This document shows positions 1-10,100 of a stretch of 36,736 bases of DNA, piece by piece (the first letter of the stretch is position 1; each line of letters starts with the position of its first letter). The stretch lies in the NCBI GenBank assembly GCA_004431415.1, contig QPMI01000576.1:1-36736 (forward strand). Reading direction: 5' to 3'. A program made the position numbers and the translations under genes. This stretch comes from Cyanophora paradoxa. Lineage: Eukaryota; Glaucocystophyceae; Cyanophorales; Cyanophoraceae. A model generated the notes under the pieces. It was given only the letters and a program-made list of their open reading frames with translations, had not been told where the DNA came from and did not search any database.

Positions 1-348
1 CTAATGGGGCCGGTTATAATAATTATACGAATATCCGACAACGTTTAGTTTCATCTATATTTCGCCAGACCCTCGCGCTGGCGAATATTTGACGCTGGCG
101 AATTAAGCCTCTGTATTGAGAGAGGGGTATAGCGGCTGACCCCTCTGCGGAGAAAGTCGCGGGTGGCCCCGGGTGGCGAAATCAAGACGCTCGCAGATTA
201 ATTTTCCCAGGGGTTTCGGTTTTTGGCGAATTAAAGTGCTGGCGGATATCGTACGTTTACAGTATCTCCGGAATGATGCGGCGGAATCCGGATCCTGTGG
301 TGTGTACTTTGCATATATGATAGAATCGAGTATATACTGTACGCTTGA

Positions 349-405
349 GCGTCCGTCGGACTCCGGACTCCGGACTCCGGAGTCCGGACTCGGGATTCGG
401 GATTG
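349..405. repeat. Short tandem and inverted CCGGACT repeat
   Basis: CGGACTC units follow each other and then turn into their own complement (GGAGTCC), followed by two GGGATTC units. Similar words (GATCCGGATCC, GATTCCCGATT) recur near 930-990. This is a simple repeat that can fold back, with no known role. Confidence 0.6.
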
Positions 406-627
406 AGAAATCGATATCCGATGATCGACATGCATCACTGAATCATGGCATGGCCAATTAAAATATTGCGGTACCGTGCCCGCGGTCCGACGGTCGCGCC
501 GCGCGCGCGATCGCGACTCGCGCGCTGCGCATATATGCATGCATATGATGCATGCCCAAGCAGCCCATGGCCAACCACGCGCGCCCCGCGGCCGGCGCCG
601 GGCCAGCATTGCGCCAGCGCCCTGTTG

Positions 628-920
628 TACCGTGTAACACATAAATACTAGTACTGGACCCACTTAATTAACAGAGTCCAAATCATGGAATTAACAAACC
701 GAAAGTTTTGACATAGTCTGTTATTTGGGACTCTGCTAATTCACTGCTGTCAGTCACCTCATACTATCTACCCCCCAAAATTACGGCCTCATACAAGCCT
801 AAATTTGCATGATCTGTTAATTTGGATTCTGTTATTTCGCCAAAGGGAGGGCCAGACTCTGAGATTAACCTGTTAATTAACGGACTGTTAATTTAGTGTT
901 ACACCGTTAGTTACACGGTA
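628..920. mobile_element. Candidate MITE (short non-coding inverted-repeat element)
   Basis: An 11-base terminal inverted repeat TACCGTGTAAC / GTTACACGGTA bounds 293 bases that are clearly more AT-rich than their surroundings and lack an ORF. The TA at each outer end could be the duplicated TA target of Tc1/mariner-type elements. Inside, a CTGTTAATTTGG-like word recurs several times in both orientations. Family assignment is inference from the ends only; a search for other genomic copies would decide. Confidence 0.45.
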
Positions 921-1393
921 TACGTACCGATCCGGATCCTCCGACTCGGCGATCATCGGATGATTCGGATCCCGATTCCCGATTGCCCGAATTCGAATCA
1001 GCCCGAGTCACTGGAGTCAGTAGAGACTCAGTACTAGTGGCGGGTCCGACGGTCACTGGCCATATATGCATCGCCGGCGACGTCGACTCTGCCGGCGCAA
1101 GTCACTGCCGAGTCAGTGCCGACGTCGACCCTTTGCGAAGAACCCACCCCACTGGGCCACTGGGCCAGCTTGCAGAAAACCTCGTAGGAGTCATAGCGTA
1201 GGGCCGTAGGCTACTATATAGCTATATCTAGCTAGTAGTCCTTCTAGTCCGACGGCCGCGGCCAGACTGAGAGGCTGAGAGCTGAGACTCTGAATGAGAC
1301 GTCGACGCACGGCGCGGCGACGGCGCGGTAGCGCAGCAGCAGCAGCAGCACTGCAGCAGAAGAAGCAGCCGCGCACTGCAGCTGCGGCATGTC

Positions 1394-1399
1394 ATCATC
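1394..1399 (+). repeat. Target-site duplication, left copy (ATCATC)
   Basis: Six bases directly outside the left terminal repeat are repeated exactly outside the right one. Six-base duplications are usual for Polinton/Maverick integration. The word is simple (ATC twice), so a one-base ambiguity in the element end remains possible. Confidence 0.75.
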
Positions 1400-1470
1400 A
1401 CACATATGAATATTCATATTTTAATCCTCGGCGTTCCGCCTCAGGATTAAAATATGAATTTCATATGTGT
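1400..1470. repeat. Terminal palindrome, left end
   Basis: The outermost 71 bases fold on themselves. Arms begin ACACATATGAA and end with the matching TTCATATGTGT, about 28 base pairs with one unpaired TA-type slip, around a GC-rich loop (CGGCGTTCCGCCTC). Loop bases are themselves partly inverted (GGCG / CGCC). The right end carries the same structure. Confidence 0.85.
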
Positions 1471-2163
1471 GATTCGATGTTATATCAATAAATCGATTAA
1501 TTTATTTGAATTTTCACCTGAATTTCATATTTTACATGCATTTTCATTAATTTAATCGATGTATATCGATAACTCGATTAATCGATATGTATCTTAATTG
1601 TAGTTAATCGAATTTATCATAATTCGATTGATTTAATTGAATCTAAATGATCTAATCGAATTATATCAATAATTCGATTAAATCATGTTCTTTCCGATTA
1701 AATCAATTAAATATTTAACTTTGTTATCAAAGTGTCTAAGTTGACTCACTTTTCATAAACATTTTGAACTCTTAGTCTCTTTGAATTTCTAAGATGACTC
1801 ACTTAGTCAACTAGTCACTTTGTTACCATATCATCAGGGTGACTCACTTTTAGATCACTTTGAATTTCAAGCAAAATCAACTTGGATTTCAAAAGTGGAT
1901 TTCTAAGTGGACTCAAATGTTCACTTTGTGATACATGTTAGCTCAATCCTTACTGTTTATGGTCAGGGTTGACTAAGTGGGGAGTTGACACATTTTTGAA
2001 ATCCTTTTTAGAAACTTAGTCCAAATATTTCCTGTGAATTTGAGTCACTCAACCCACTTAGTCAACTTGCATTGAATTCGTAACAAATCCATATACTATT
2101 ACTACTTTACGATTAAATGAGTCAACCTTGAGTCCACTTAAATATAATATAATATAATAGGGA
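1400..2163 (+). repeat. Left terminal inverted repeat
   Basis: Reads as the reverse complement of 28851-29658, with about 45 bases fewer, mostly through single-base and short gaps. The outer half is AT-rich with many TCGATTAA words. The inner half is packed with GTTGACTAAGTGGG and CACTTAGTCAAC words in both orientations. It ends inward at a TATAATATAATATAATAGGG run. In this superfamily the terminal repeats hold the polymerase priming ends and the integrase sites; the internal words could be protein-binding iterons, which is inference. Confidence 0.92.
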
Positions 2164-2299
2164 TGAGGGATGTTGAGTTTTACTGTAATGAAATCGAATA
2201 GTATTCGAAACTTGACATTGCTTAATGTAGGGTGCATTCATATTTCGCTACATATACAGTAGATTTCTATCGTAAAGAATGCCGGAATCCGGAAAATAA

Positions 2300-3877
2300 T
2301 CATTGTAGAAAGCTATTGTAATAAAAAGGTAAATCACCCTGATCATCATTATAGAACTCATCAAAACGGAATCTATCATGTTTATGTCTCTCAGTCTTCT
2401 CAAATGTGAGGAAATTCATGTTTTATCGATCTCACTGCTACTGCTTGTGTTTTATGCTGAGCTTCTTTACCACAATGAATATATCAATTGCTAACATGCC
2501 TTCATTGAATAACAATGAGCTGTACAATGGCTTTCATCTAATAGCAGAACCAATGCAAACCAGGAGGTGATAGTTCCATCAAATATCTCACGTGTTTATG
2601 AACAATCCTAATACTTGTCTCAATATTGCTTGTTCAAGGTTCTCATAATCCAATTACCAAGAAGCTAACATGCTCATAGCCTGTTGCTATAGCTGTTTTA
2701 GCCTTGTAATCAGCATTACATGAAGCTCTGTATTTAGTCTCCATTAAGAATACTTAGAAAAATTATTAATCCTAATCGAACCTAATGCAAATATCCCTGT
2801 ACTCTACTTTGATGATGAAGTAGCCCTTTTCCTGTAAGCCTGAGAATGCTTTTTGTTGCATTCCTACAACCTGATCCTTCACATGATTAAAGGATATGTA
2901 AGGATCACCTTGTTACACTGCAAACATCTAACAGATACTTTCTCTTGAGCTTTGATGTAATGTGTCTCACTGTAATCGAATTTATCTTTACCATGAACTG
3001 TCATAGCAGCATCATAAACTTTTTTGTTTTACTATCATACTCTATATATAACCAATATTCTTATGGAGCAGTATCCTGCCCAAAAATGGGAAATATCGAT
3101 TTGTCCATAGTATTCAGCATAGGTATTCTGCTTTGCAATAAAATCGGTTCTCTCAGCATATAATACACACTTGTAGATACCAAACTTGGTGGCTCTAACC
3201 AGAAACTGATAATCTTCCAACCAAAATTGACTCCATGATAAGCAATTCCGAATTATCATATGGGGTGATCACAACAGCAAAATTAGGAGTTCACCCTCTA
3301 CTTGACAAAGAGCATAAACATCTGGTGGATATCCACAACTACCTTGTAGTGGTCACCAATTTCAACAAGAGAGTCTACTACTGCTGTTTGTTCATTTACA
3401 ACAATGGGGAATATTTTTATTATATAGGGGCATTCATGCTGGGACATAGGTTCGAATTCTTGTGTTGGGATCAATGGATTGGGTTGATCATTCACAAATA
3501 AAGGCGCTCCAACAGCCCACCAACCCTAAGACCATCCCAATATATGCTCCCCCGATTTGCAGTTAATAGCTCCCGACCTAGATTCAAAGAATAAGTAGAC
3601 AGAGATCTCCATAGCTATCTGGGTCTCCATAATGAGCAGAAAAGTTTGCATTTGTGACAAGTAGCTTAGTTGTCTTAACTATTCCATTATTTTTATCACA
3701 TCTGAGTTCCTGTAATCTCAGTTGTGGGTGGAACCAAAGTGTTCATTGTAGGTTGGACCTCTGTGGATTGGAGACCCTCTACATCATCAAAGGTAGCATG
3801 CTGTAAAACATGGTTTGCTGGGGCAGCTAATGATAGTTGAGGTGTAATAATTCGTTCAAGTGGGGTTGCTCAGCCAT
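2300..3877 (-). pseudogene. Fibre-family paralogue E, broken
   Basis: Fourth and innermost-left member of the fibre family. Start chosen at ATG 3877, with the N-terminal part resembling paralogue D (a GLQSTE-type block near 3740-3765). Then comes the shared core, readable as ELRCDKNNGIVKTTKLL around 3655-3720, and SGGAYIG around 3535-3555. Downstream the minus strand reads as protein-like pieces in shifting frames: a 65-residue stretch at 3298-3495, about 60 residues at 3060-3259, and a last piece ending FYYNSFLQ before a stop at 2300-2302. These C-terminal pieces match no domain I know. At least six frame changes and some in-frame stops are needed, more than elsewhere, so true decay is possible besides sequence error. 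Confidence 0.55.
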
Positions 3878-3900
3878 TTTACATTAAAGGGATATATCTT

Positions 3901-4738
3901 TTATGGGGTTGGGTCATCAATTACATCTGGCTCCATGTAAAACCCTGTAACTGAAAGAGTATCAGGAGTTACACCTCTAAGAGCTGATACAGCGGCTATA
4001 TCTGTTCTCAAACCGATAAGAGTTATAGTATATAACCCAATATCAGTAACAAACAGTCAAAGGTGAAATTATTATTATAAACACAGTAGCCATAACCGAA
4101 ATGATTATATCCCTGAACATTGAAATAGTATCTATGACCTACTGATTGTTGTTGGCTCTACAAGGGAAAGCATTGCAGATGGAATCGCAAGACCTCTCAG
4201 TACTCTTTTGGTTCCTTCAATTAATTCCGAGTTTTCAAGAGTAACAGTATATCCAATGTAAAATTGAATTAATGGCTGCTGTGCAACAGGAGTATATAAT
4301 CGAATTCGTTGGGGTCTTCTACATTTTGCTCTAGAGTATCTGGGACATCATTATACGAAATTGAGGATGAAAGCTGACCTGAAATTCGACAGCCACCCCA
4401 ATAAATGCTCCTCCTGATCTCACAGTAACAGCAGCAGAATTCTTATCGAAATCAAGGCTTTCAGATCAACACTGTAAGCATCAGGACCTCCATTGGTAGG
4501 CTGGAAAAGTTAGCATTTGTGACAGAAGTCGAGTTGTTTTAACCACACCAGAATTCTTATCAGCTCTCAGCTCTTTAACTCGAATAATCGAATTTTTATC
4601 AAAGGAGTTGCCATTGGAATTGGGTCTCTCTGTGGATTCTAAACCACGAACCTCATCATTTACTTCATGCTGGCGAAAATGCATTGCAGGGGATCCAAGG
4701 GAATATATAGGCAGTTGAACTCGATTATATTCACCCAT
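3901..4738 (-). pseudogene. Fibre-family paralogue D, frameshifted
   Basis: Start set at ATG 4738 (MGEYNRVQLPIYSLGSPA), not the upstream ATG 4777, because TAGTAAAAGAAGCA, the start-proximal motif of this element, lies directly before it. The N-terminus (PxYxLxSPA, then GLESTE) and the core IIRVKELRADKNSGVVKTTRLL (about 4520-4590) are shared with paralogues A, B and E, and SGGAYIG follows after a shift near 4500. The C-terminal part reads RLYTPVAQQPLIQFYIGYTV around 4200-4310 and ends DDPTP-stop at 3901. No known fold was recognised for it. Role inferred from family: a trimeric fibre or spike subunit of the virion. At least three single-base shifts separate the pieces. Confidence 0.6.
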
Positions 4739-4773
4739 TGCTTCTTTTACTAAGAAGGAAAGAAAAATAATGT

Positions 4774-5040
4774 TCATTGTTCTTCTGTGACATAATTATA
4801 TTCGATACCTTTCTTTACAGTTCCCCTTTGGAATGCATGTAAAACGATGGCTTCCTTTGAGGTTGGTATTTGAATTCCTGATGCAATGCAAGACTGGATC
4901 TCTTTCTGAACAATATCATCAATTGCAATTCTTGCCCTGTTATGAACCACATTATCAATCCAATCCTGAACAGAAGCTGCACAGAATTCCATTCCCAGCT
5001 TCTCAGTATCTGAGAGAACTACTTGGTAGATATTCGACAT
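4774..5040 (-). CDS. 88-residue phage-like protein of the fibre cluster
   Basis: Intact frame starting MSNIYQVVLSDTEKLGMEF, with a TTATAAAGTAGGA motif directly upstream that supports ATG 5040 over the upstream GTG at 5073. The product is acidic-amphipathic and predicted soluble, with the central pattern QDWIDNVVHNRARIAIDDIV. From memory, without any search, this looks like small proteins found beside tail or baseplate genes in tailed phages, where an alanine-rich helix with W-I-x-N and R-x-R-I-A recurs. It stands between fibre paralogues B and D with very short spacers, so it is probably co-expressed with them. A role in fibre assembly is inference only. Confidence 0.6.
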   Translation of the reverse strand: MSNIYQVVLSDTEKLGMEFCAASVQDWIDNVVHNRARIAIDDIVQKEIQSCIASGIQIPTSKEAIVLHAFQRGTVKKGIEYNYVTEEQ

Positions 5041-5073
5041 TCCTACTTTATAAAGAGAAAATTTATGTGACAC

Positions 5074-6074
5074 TCAAAAGTTCACCTGTGAATGTTGTTC
5101 GATTTGTGTAGCTACCCCATTATTTGTTACAAGTGTTATATACTCACCCATAGCAATGTTAAGAATTACACTAATGTAAAGCGGTTTATTCGTAAGAGTT
5201 GAGTCATTTTGTGTTATGATACTTTGACCCCTGGGTCTTGGTCATTTACTTTTAAAGAGAGACTTATTGGACTACTTGAAGTTGAATGGTATATGCTGTA
5301 AATCTGTAATGACCTGCAACAGGAGCAGTGAACCTTCCATTACTGACATTGAATGCCCCCTATTATTCACAAACACTACTCCCAATTGATAAGAGCAGTT
5401 TCACTGTAGCAACATGAGGATATTAAGTTGAACAGAAAATCGAGGCTGATAGTCATATTTTAAATAACAATTTGTGTTGATTGTCAAGCGATTGGCTTCC
5501 AGAGTAGCCATAATATCACTGTTGCGTTTCAAACAAGATTCACATTGCTCCTGTATCGATTTCAGGTGTGACCACCTTGGAAGTTGCTGTTATTATCGAT
5601 TGTGTTGTTTCTGGAATACTTATGCCTCCATTGGCTGTTACTGAACCTGTAAATGTGCTTGTTCCTGTAATGTTTACTTGATTGGCTGTTAGAGTTCCAT
5701 CAATCCTTGCCCATCTCCAATATATGCCCCTCCACTTCTAACTGAAAGAGCAGCATTATTAATTGTATTATCAAAAGTAACTATTTTGGGTGTGGTGAAC
5801 CCTCCCACATTGTCATAAATTGCTGTATCTGAAACAATTTGACCTGATTGGACTTGGTTCTTGTTAGATACAATGAGTCCTGTGGTTCTTATTTTTCCCC
5901 CATTGCGATCACATCGAATTTCTTTGCATCTAATCACAGAATTTTGTGAAAACGAATCAGCCCTGTTGTTTCTGTGCAAATAAACCCAGGTGTTGCATCT
6001 GTTACTGTATGGTTCAGTTGATGTATTTTTGGGGCGGCATAACAGAAAACAGGAACTGCTATTTGTGTGGACAT
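5074..6074 (-). CDS. Fibre-family paralogue B with C-terminal C1q-like domain (frameshifted)
   Basis: Start at ATG 6074 (MSTQIAVPVF), preceded by AATATAAAGA. Domains in order: N-terminal leader ending TPGFICTET; core IRCKEIRCDRNGGKIRTTG near 5890-5940; a linker ending KSGG/RSGGAYIGDG near 5700-5730; a TANQVNITGTSTFTGS repeat-like stretch near 5650-5690; and a C1q-like domain with the signature FTAPVAGHYRF near 5310-5345. Its last strands lead to the stop at 5074. Near-duplicate of paralogue A. C1q-type domains are trimeric binding heads, so this is probably a receptor-binding fibre (inference). At least four frame changes are needed, several at runs such as CCC. Confidence 0.65.
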
Positions 6075-6096
6075 TCTTTATATTATACAGATAATA

Positions 6097-7165
6097 TTAT
6101 GTAGCAGTAACAAGATAACAAGAAAAATAGTATCTGATATCAAATTGAAGACTGGCTCCAGAAGAATTGCGTATATCAAAGGAGTCACCTTCAATAACAG
6201 AAAGTAAAATTTCATATGAAATTGGAGTTACAAATGTATTAGAAATCCCTGCGGACGGCATTGAAACCCTTGTTTGGATGGTTGTAGGATTTCCATTTAA
6301 ATAAATGCTGGTAGCAATATGAGTATAAGAGGTTGTGCCAGCTCTCATACATGCAAAGAACACCCTATATACTCCGGAAACAGGAGCTGTAAATTTTGTG
6401 GATGAAAAGTTTCCTTCATTGTTTACAAGATAAGCTCCATTTATAAAGTTAAAGGGTGTTCCAGCTGTAAGTATTATGGACCCTGTCAAACCAGGAGCTT
6501 GTCTTGATATATTCATTCTTGGACAATAGGATCGTTTCAGACCACTATTTTCCGGATTGTGATTGCTTTCAGATCTGTTATTGTCTTTTCGAGAGTGAAA
6601 ATGGTATTTCCGTTTCGTTTATAATTCACATTTGCATCTGTCCCATTATCCATCTCAGGTGCATTAACTCTTGTTGTAGCTTTTCGAGTTTCAACGCTAA
6701 CATTTCCCAAGAGTCCACCATTGAAGGTCATCAATCCTGTAAATGAACTTGTCCCATTCACATTTAATTGATTCGCTGTTACAGTCCCTGCAACATTTGC
6801 CCATCTCCAATGTATGCTCCTCCACTCTTGACAACAAGAGCCGAATTATTTATTGTGTTATCGAAAGTTACTATCTTTGCTGTGGTGAATCCACCCACAT
6901 TATCATACACTGCTGAATCTGGGACTACTTGACCTGCTTGAACTTGATTTTTATTCGAGATAATAATTCCTGTGGTTCTTATCTTGCCTCCATTTCGATC
7001 ACATCGAATTTCTTTGACTCTGAGTATATTATTCTCTGTGAAAGAGGTATTACTTGAAGTTTCAGTGCAAATATACCCAGGTGTTGAATCAACTACTCCA
7101 TGAGAGGTGCTATGAAGTGATTTGGCTGCAAGTTCATAGTTTGGGATTTCTAATAGAGAGGTCAT
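6097..7165 (-). CDS. Fibre-family paralogue A with C-terminal C1q-like domain (frameshifted)
   Basis: Start at ATG 7165 (MTSLLEIPNYELAAKSLHS), with ATTATAAAG immediately before it. The core LRVKEIRCDRNGGKIRTTG lies near 6970-7025 and SGGAYIGDG near 6795-6830. A linker with NGTSSFTGLMTFNGG follows (about 6710-6755). A C1q-like domain of about 130 residues ends the protein (6097-6516), with FTAPVSGVYRVFFACMR as its signature and a final FDIRYYFSCYLV strand. Two single-base shifts, near 6770 and 6520, split an otherwise complete gene of about 355 codons. It begins 19 bases after the giant fibre gene ends and leads into paralogue B 22 bases later, which suggests a shared expression unit. Likely a virion surface fibre for host binding. 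Confidence 0.7.
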
Positions 7166-7184
7166 CTTTATAATTACGAAATAG

Positions 7185-10100
7185 TTAAATTGCGACAGCA
7201 ATGTAATGGATCGTTACAGTTTTGGATGAATTATTCATTGCATATGGATCAGTGAAAAGTTCACAAGTGAAATAATCACTGTAAACATTCAACAAATTCA
7301 CAGTAAAAACGACGGGAGTTACTTGATAATTTGGTTCTTGTCCTTCATGCCTGACTGTTGCTGTCACAACAGGAGGAGAAGCAAAGGCATTGGTAAAATA
7401 GATAGTTAGATTGAACACATATAAATTATTGTAATTCAAAACAGGAGTAGTGTAAACATACTTTCCTGCTTGAATTTTCCCATTGAAATATGCATTGAGT
7501 TGACTGGAAAGATCTGCTTCTGTGATACATCTACTAATAGTCTGATTATTGGAAGGGTTCATAGCATAGAAATTTCTTGCATAAGCATTTCCACGAACAA
7601 GTAAGGTTTTATCAAAGTAATTTTGCGAATTGTGGAAGAACCATGTTTCTTCAAACATAGGTCCTGCTGGTTCTACAATCTGACCTGATCCTACATACAT
7701 TGTGTTGTTGGCTCTAATTGTGGTTGCTGTGAAGGGATCAAGAGTTGGTCTATTGGTAAGATCATTGTAGTTGCCTGAGAAAATTGCAGGTTTGTTATAG
7801 ATATCTGTATTCCAATCATGAGTGTGTGCAAAATCTGTAATCTCTGCCTTTGTGTGATTGTGAGCAAAATCTGTAATCTCTGCCTTTGTATGGGTGTGAC
7901 CAACATATGCAACATTTCCGAGATCTAATATCTCTGATTTAACATGAGTGTGAGCGAAATTCGTAATATCTGCTCGGGTGTGATAGTGTGCAAAATCTGT
8001 AATTTGGGACTTGGTGTGGGTGTGTGCGAAATCTGTGATTTCTGCCTTTGTGTGGGTGTGTGATCTATTATTAAGATCAAGGAAGCTTCCCGAAAATGCA
8101 ACAGGATGCAGATTTGCAGCAGTAGGTTTATTAATGAGATCATTATAATCTCCTGTAAATGAAATGGTTTTCAGTTCACCCCTTCCTACATAATCAGAAG
8201 GTAGATCAATCTTGATGGGCATGATAGCTGGATCATCTGGAATCTCATACTCACCTCCTGGGTGAACCACAGGGAAGGTTTGATTGCTTTCAGTGTGGAC
8301 AAAGAAATTGCATGCTGTTACTGTTCCATCAATAATCCCACCTGTGAGAGGGAGGTAATTTCCTGTGACTCCTATACCTGCAATGATTGTATTAAGTTCT
8401 GTTTCATCTATGTAGTTTTGGGCTTGCAGGTAATCCTCTGTGACCACTCTTGATATGGTCTCATTGTGAATATTCTTTGCTGCTGCCCTTTGATTAATTT
8501 CTAAAACTCCCTCACCCACTCCACCATTATAATTCGTTTTTATCCATGCCATCTCACATCTCTTATAGTCATCTCGATTTCCTATGAGAGCATCAGGTAA
8601 CAGTCTCTCCCTGCTGAATATTAATTTTGGTCTTGAACCATCCAAATCACTCACATCAGTAACATTAATTTGGATTGCTGCATCTTTGTCATCATAGTTG
8701 ACTGGATCAGATGGGAGTGGTGGTAATCCTGATGTCATTGGGATGTCATCAGCATAGTAACTTGTCAAATAAATACCTGGTTTGGTGTCCAATGCTCCAA
8801 AGTTTCCACCTGCTGCAATCATCTGCATTCTTGTAGGGGGTCTGATGTATAATTCACCCTCCATAGTAGTCCCTGCATCAATGCCTTTTCGATTTACATA
8901 ATAGTCATTGAGTTGCAGCCTTTCAGGTATGGCATTGCTCTGGTAAAGACTCACACCATGTGAGAAATCTGTTAACAGATTGCCTGCAGATGCAAATTTG
9001 GGTTGCTGGTCAATTTCACCCAAGGGTGTCTGTGATTACAGTTGGTGATCTGGGTATAATCATGAGTGTGAGTATCAGGAGGGAAGGTGATAGGTTTGTC
9101 CACAATATTTGACCAGGCATGTGTGTGATCATCTGGGGGAAAAGTCAATGGTTTGTCCACAATATTTGACCAGGCATGTGTGTGATCAAAGTCTATAATT
9201 TGGTCTTTGGTGTGAGTATGGCTTCTGATCCACCCATCCACAACATTTGAAGTTGGATGATGTGGAAGGTTTGCATTAGATGTAACTGTAAGATAATCGA
9301 CAGTGATATTGCTTGCATAAAGGTTACTTGTGTAAAGGTTACTGGTAACAGTTAGGTCCCTGTGATTGTTCCACCAGTTTTGAGAAGATACTTTGATAAT
9401 TCAAGAGCAAGTTCATTTTTCGTTACATAATTTGCAAGCATAGCAAGGGTAACTATATTCACAAGGATCACAGCAGTAAGGTAATCCTCTGTGACCACTC
9501 TCGAAATATTTTCATTGTGTATGTTTTTTGCAGCCATCCTCTGATTGGCTTCCAGAACCCCACCATAATCGGTTTTAATCCATGCAAGCTCTGCCCTCCC
9601 ATAATTATCATTTGCAGTTCCCACTATGGGAATATACGAATATTTATCTCTGCTGAATACTATCATTGGTCTTGAGCCATCTAAACTGCTTACATCTGCT
9701 ACATGAACCTGTATAGCAGAGTTGAAATTTTGGTAGGTTGCTGGGTCTGTTGGGACTCTGAATGTATCTGTGGGAATGTCAGCCTCCATGTAGCTTGACA
9801 CAAAGATATTTGGTATGGTTGCTCCTGGTTCAGGTGGTGGATTATAAGAGCCTGGTAGTGTCCTAATATGAAGTGGTCCTCTCATAGCTGAATTCGCAAG
9901 TGTCCCATTCACATGAACATAGTGTTCATTCAAAAAGATTCTTTCAGGGACATTACAAGTCTGATAAAGAGAAACCCCCAAGTTATCAAGAGGCTCTACC
10001 TTTGCGAATTCTGGTTGGTCATTGATCTCATCCCAAGTGTGTTCATGTTTGCTTGGTGGGAACTCAGTAGGTATCCCATCAATATCACCCCAATCATGCC

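Larger units (their letters stand above)
1..1393. other. Left host flank, no gene supported
   Basis: GC-rich DNA unlike the AT-rich element that starts at 1400. It holds short direct repeats (a GCTGGCGAAT-like word recurs around 80-105), the repeat at 349-405, a candidate MITE at 628-920, very GC-rich palindromic stretches around 480-610, and a CAG run near 1333-1350. The open frames here are short, lie on both strands and overlap each other. None shows a recognisable domain, so I call no gene. Confidence 0.6.

Noticed and set aside
103-663. 186-codon minus-strand frame in the left flank
   Set aside because: It crosses simple repeats and the edge of the candidate MITE, is arginine-rich low-complexity, and overlaps equally long frames on the other strand.
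1333-1350. CAG run as a coding polyglutamine or polyalanine tract
   Set aside because: No surrounding exon with consistent codon bias or splice ends could be found.
4774-5073. Upstream start (GTG 5073) for the 88-residue protein
   Set aside because: A eukaryotic or viral gene should use ATG; the promoter-like box lies directly before ATG 5040.
7820-8070. Evenly spaced repeats resembling a CRISPR array
   Set aside because: The units are contiguous, coding, degenerate and in frame with a fibre protein, without spacers.
7691-8143. Minus-strand frames rich in Q, L and I over the histidine repeats
   Set aside because: Alternative frames of the same tandem repeat; no start motif and no known domain.
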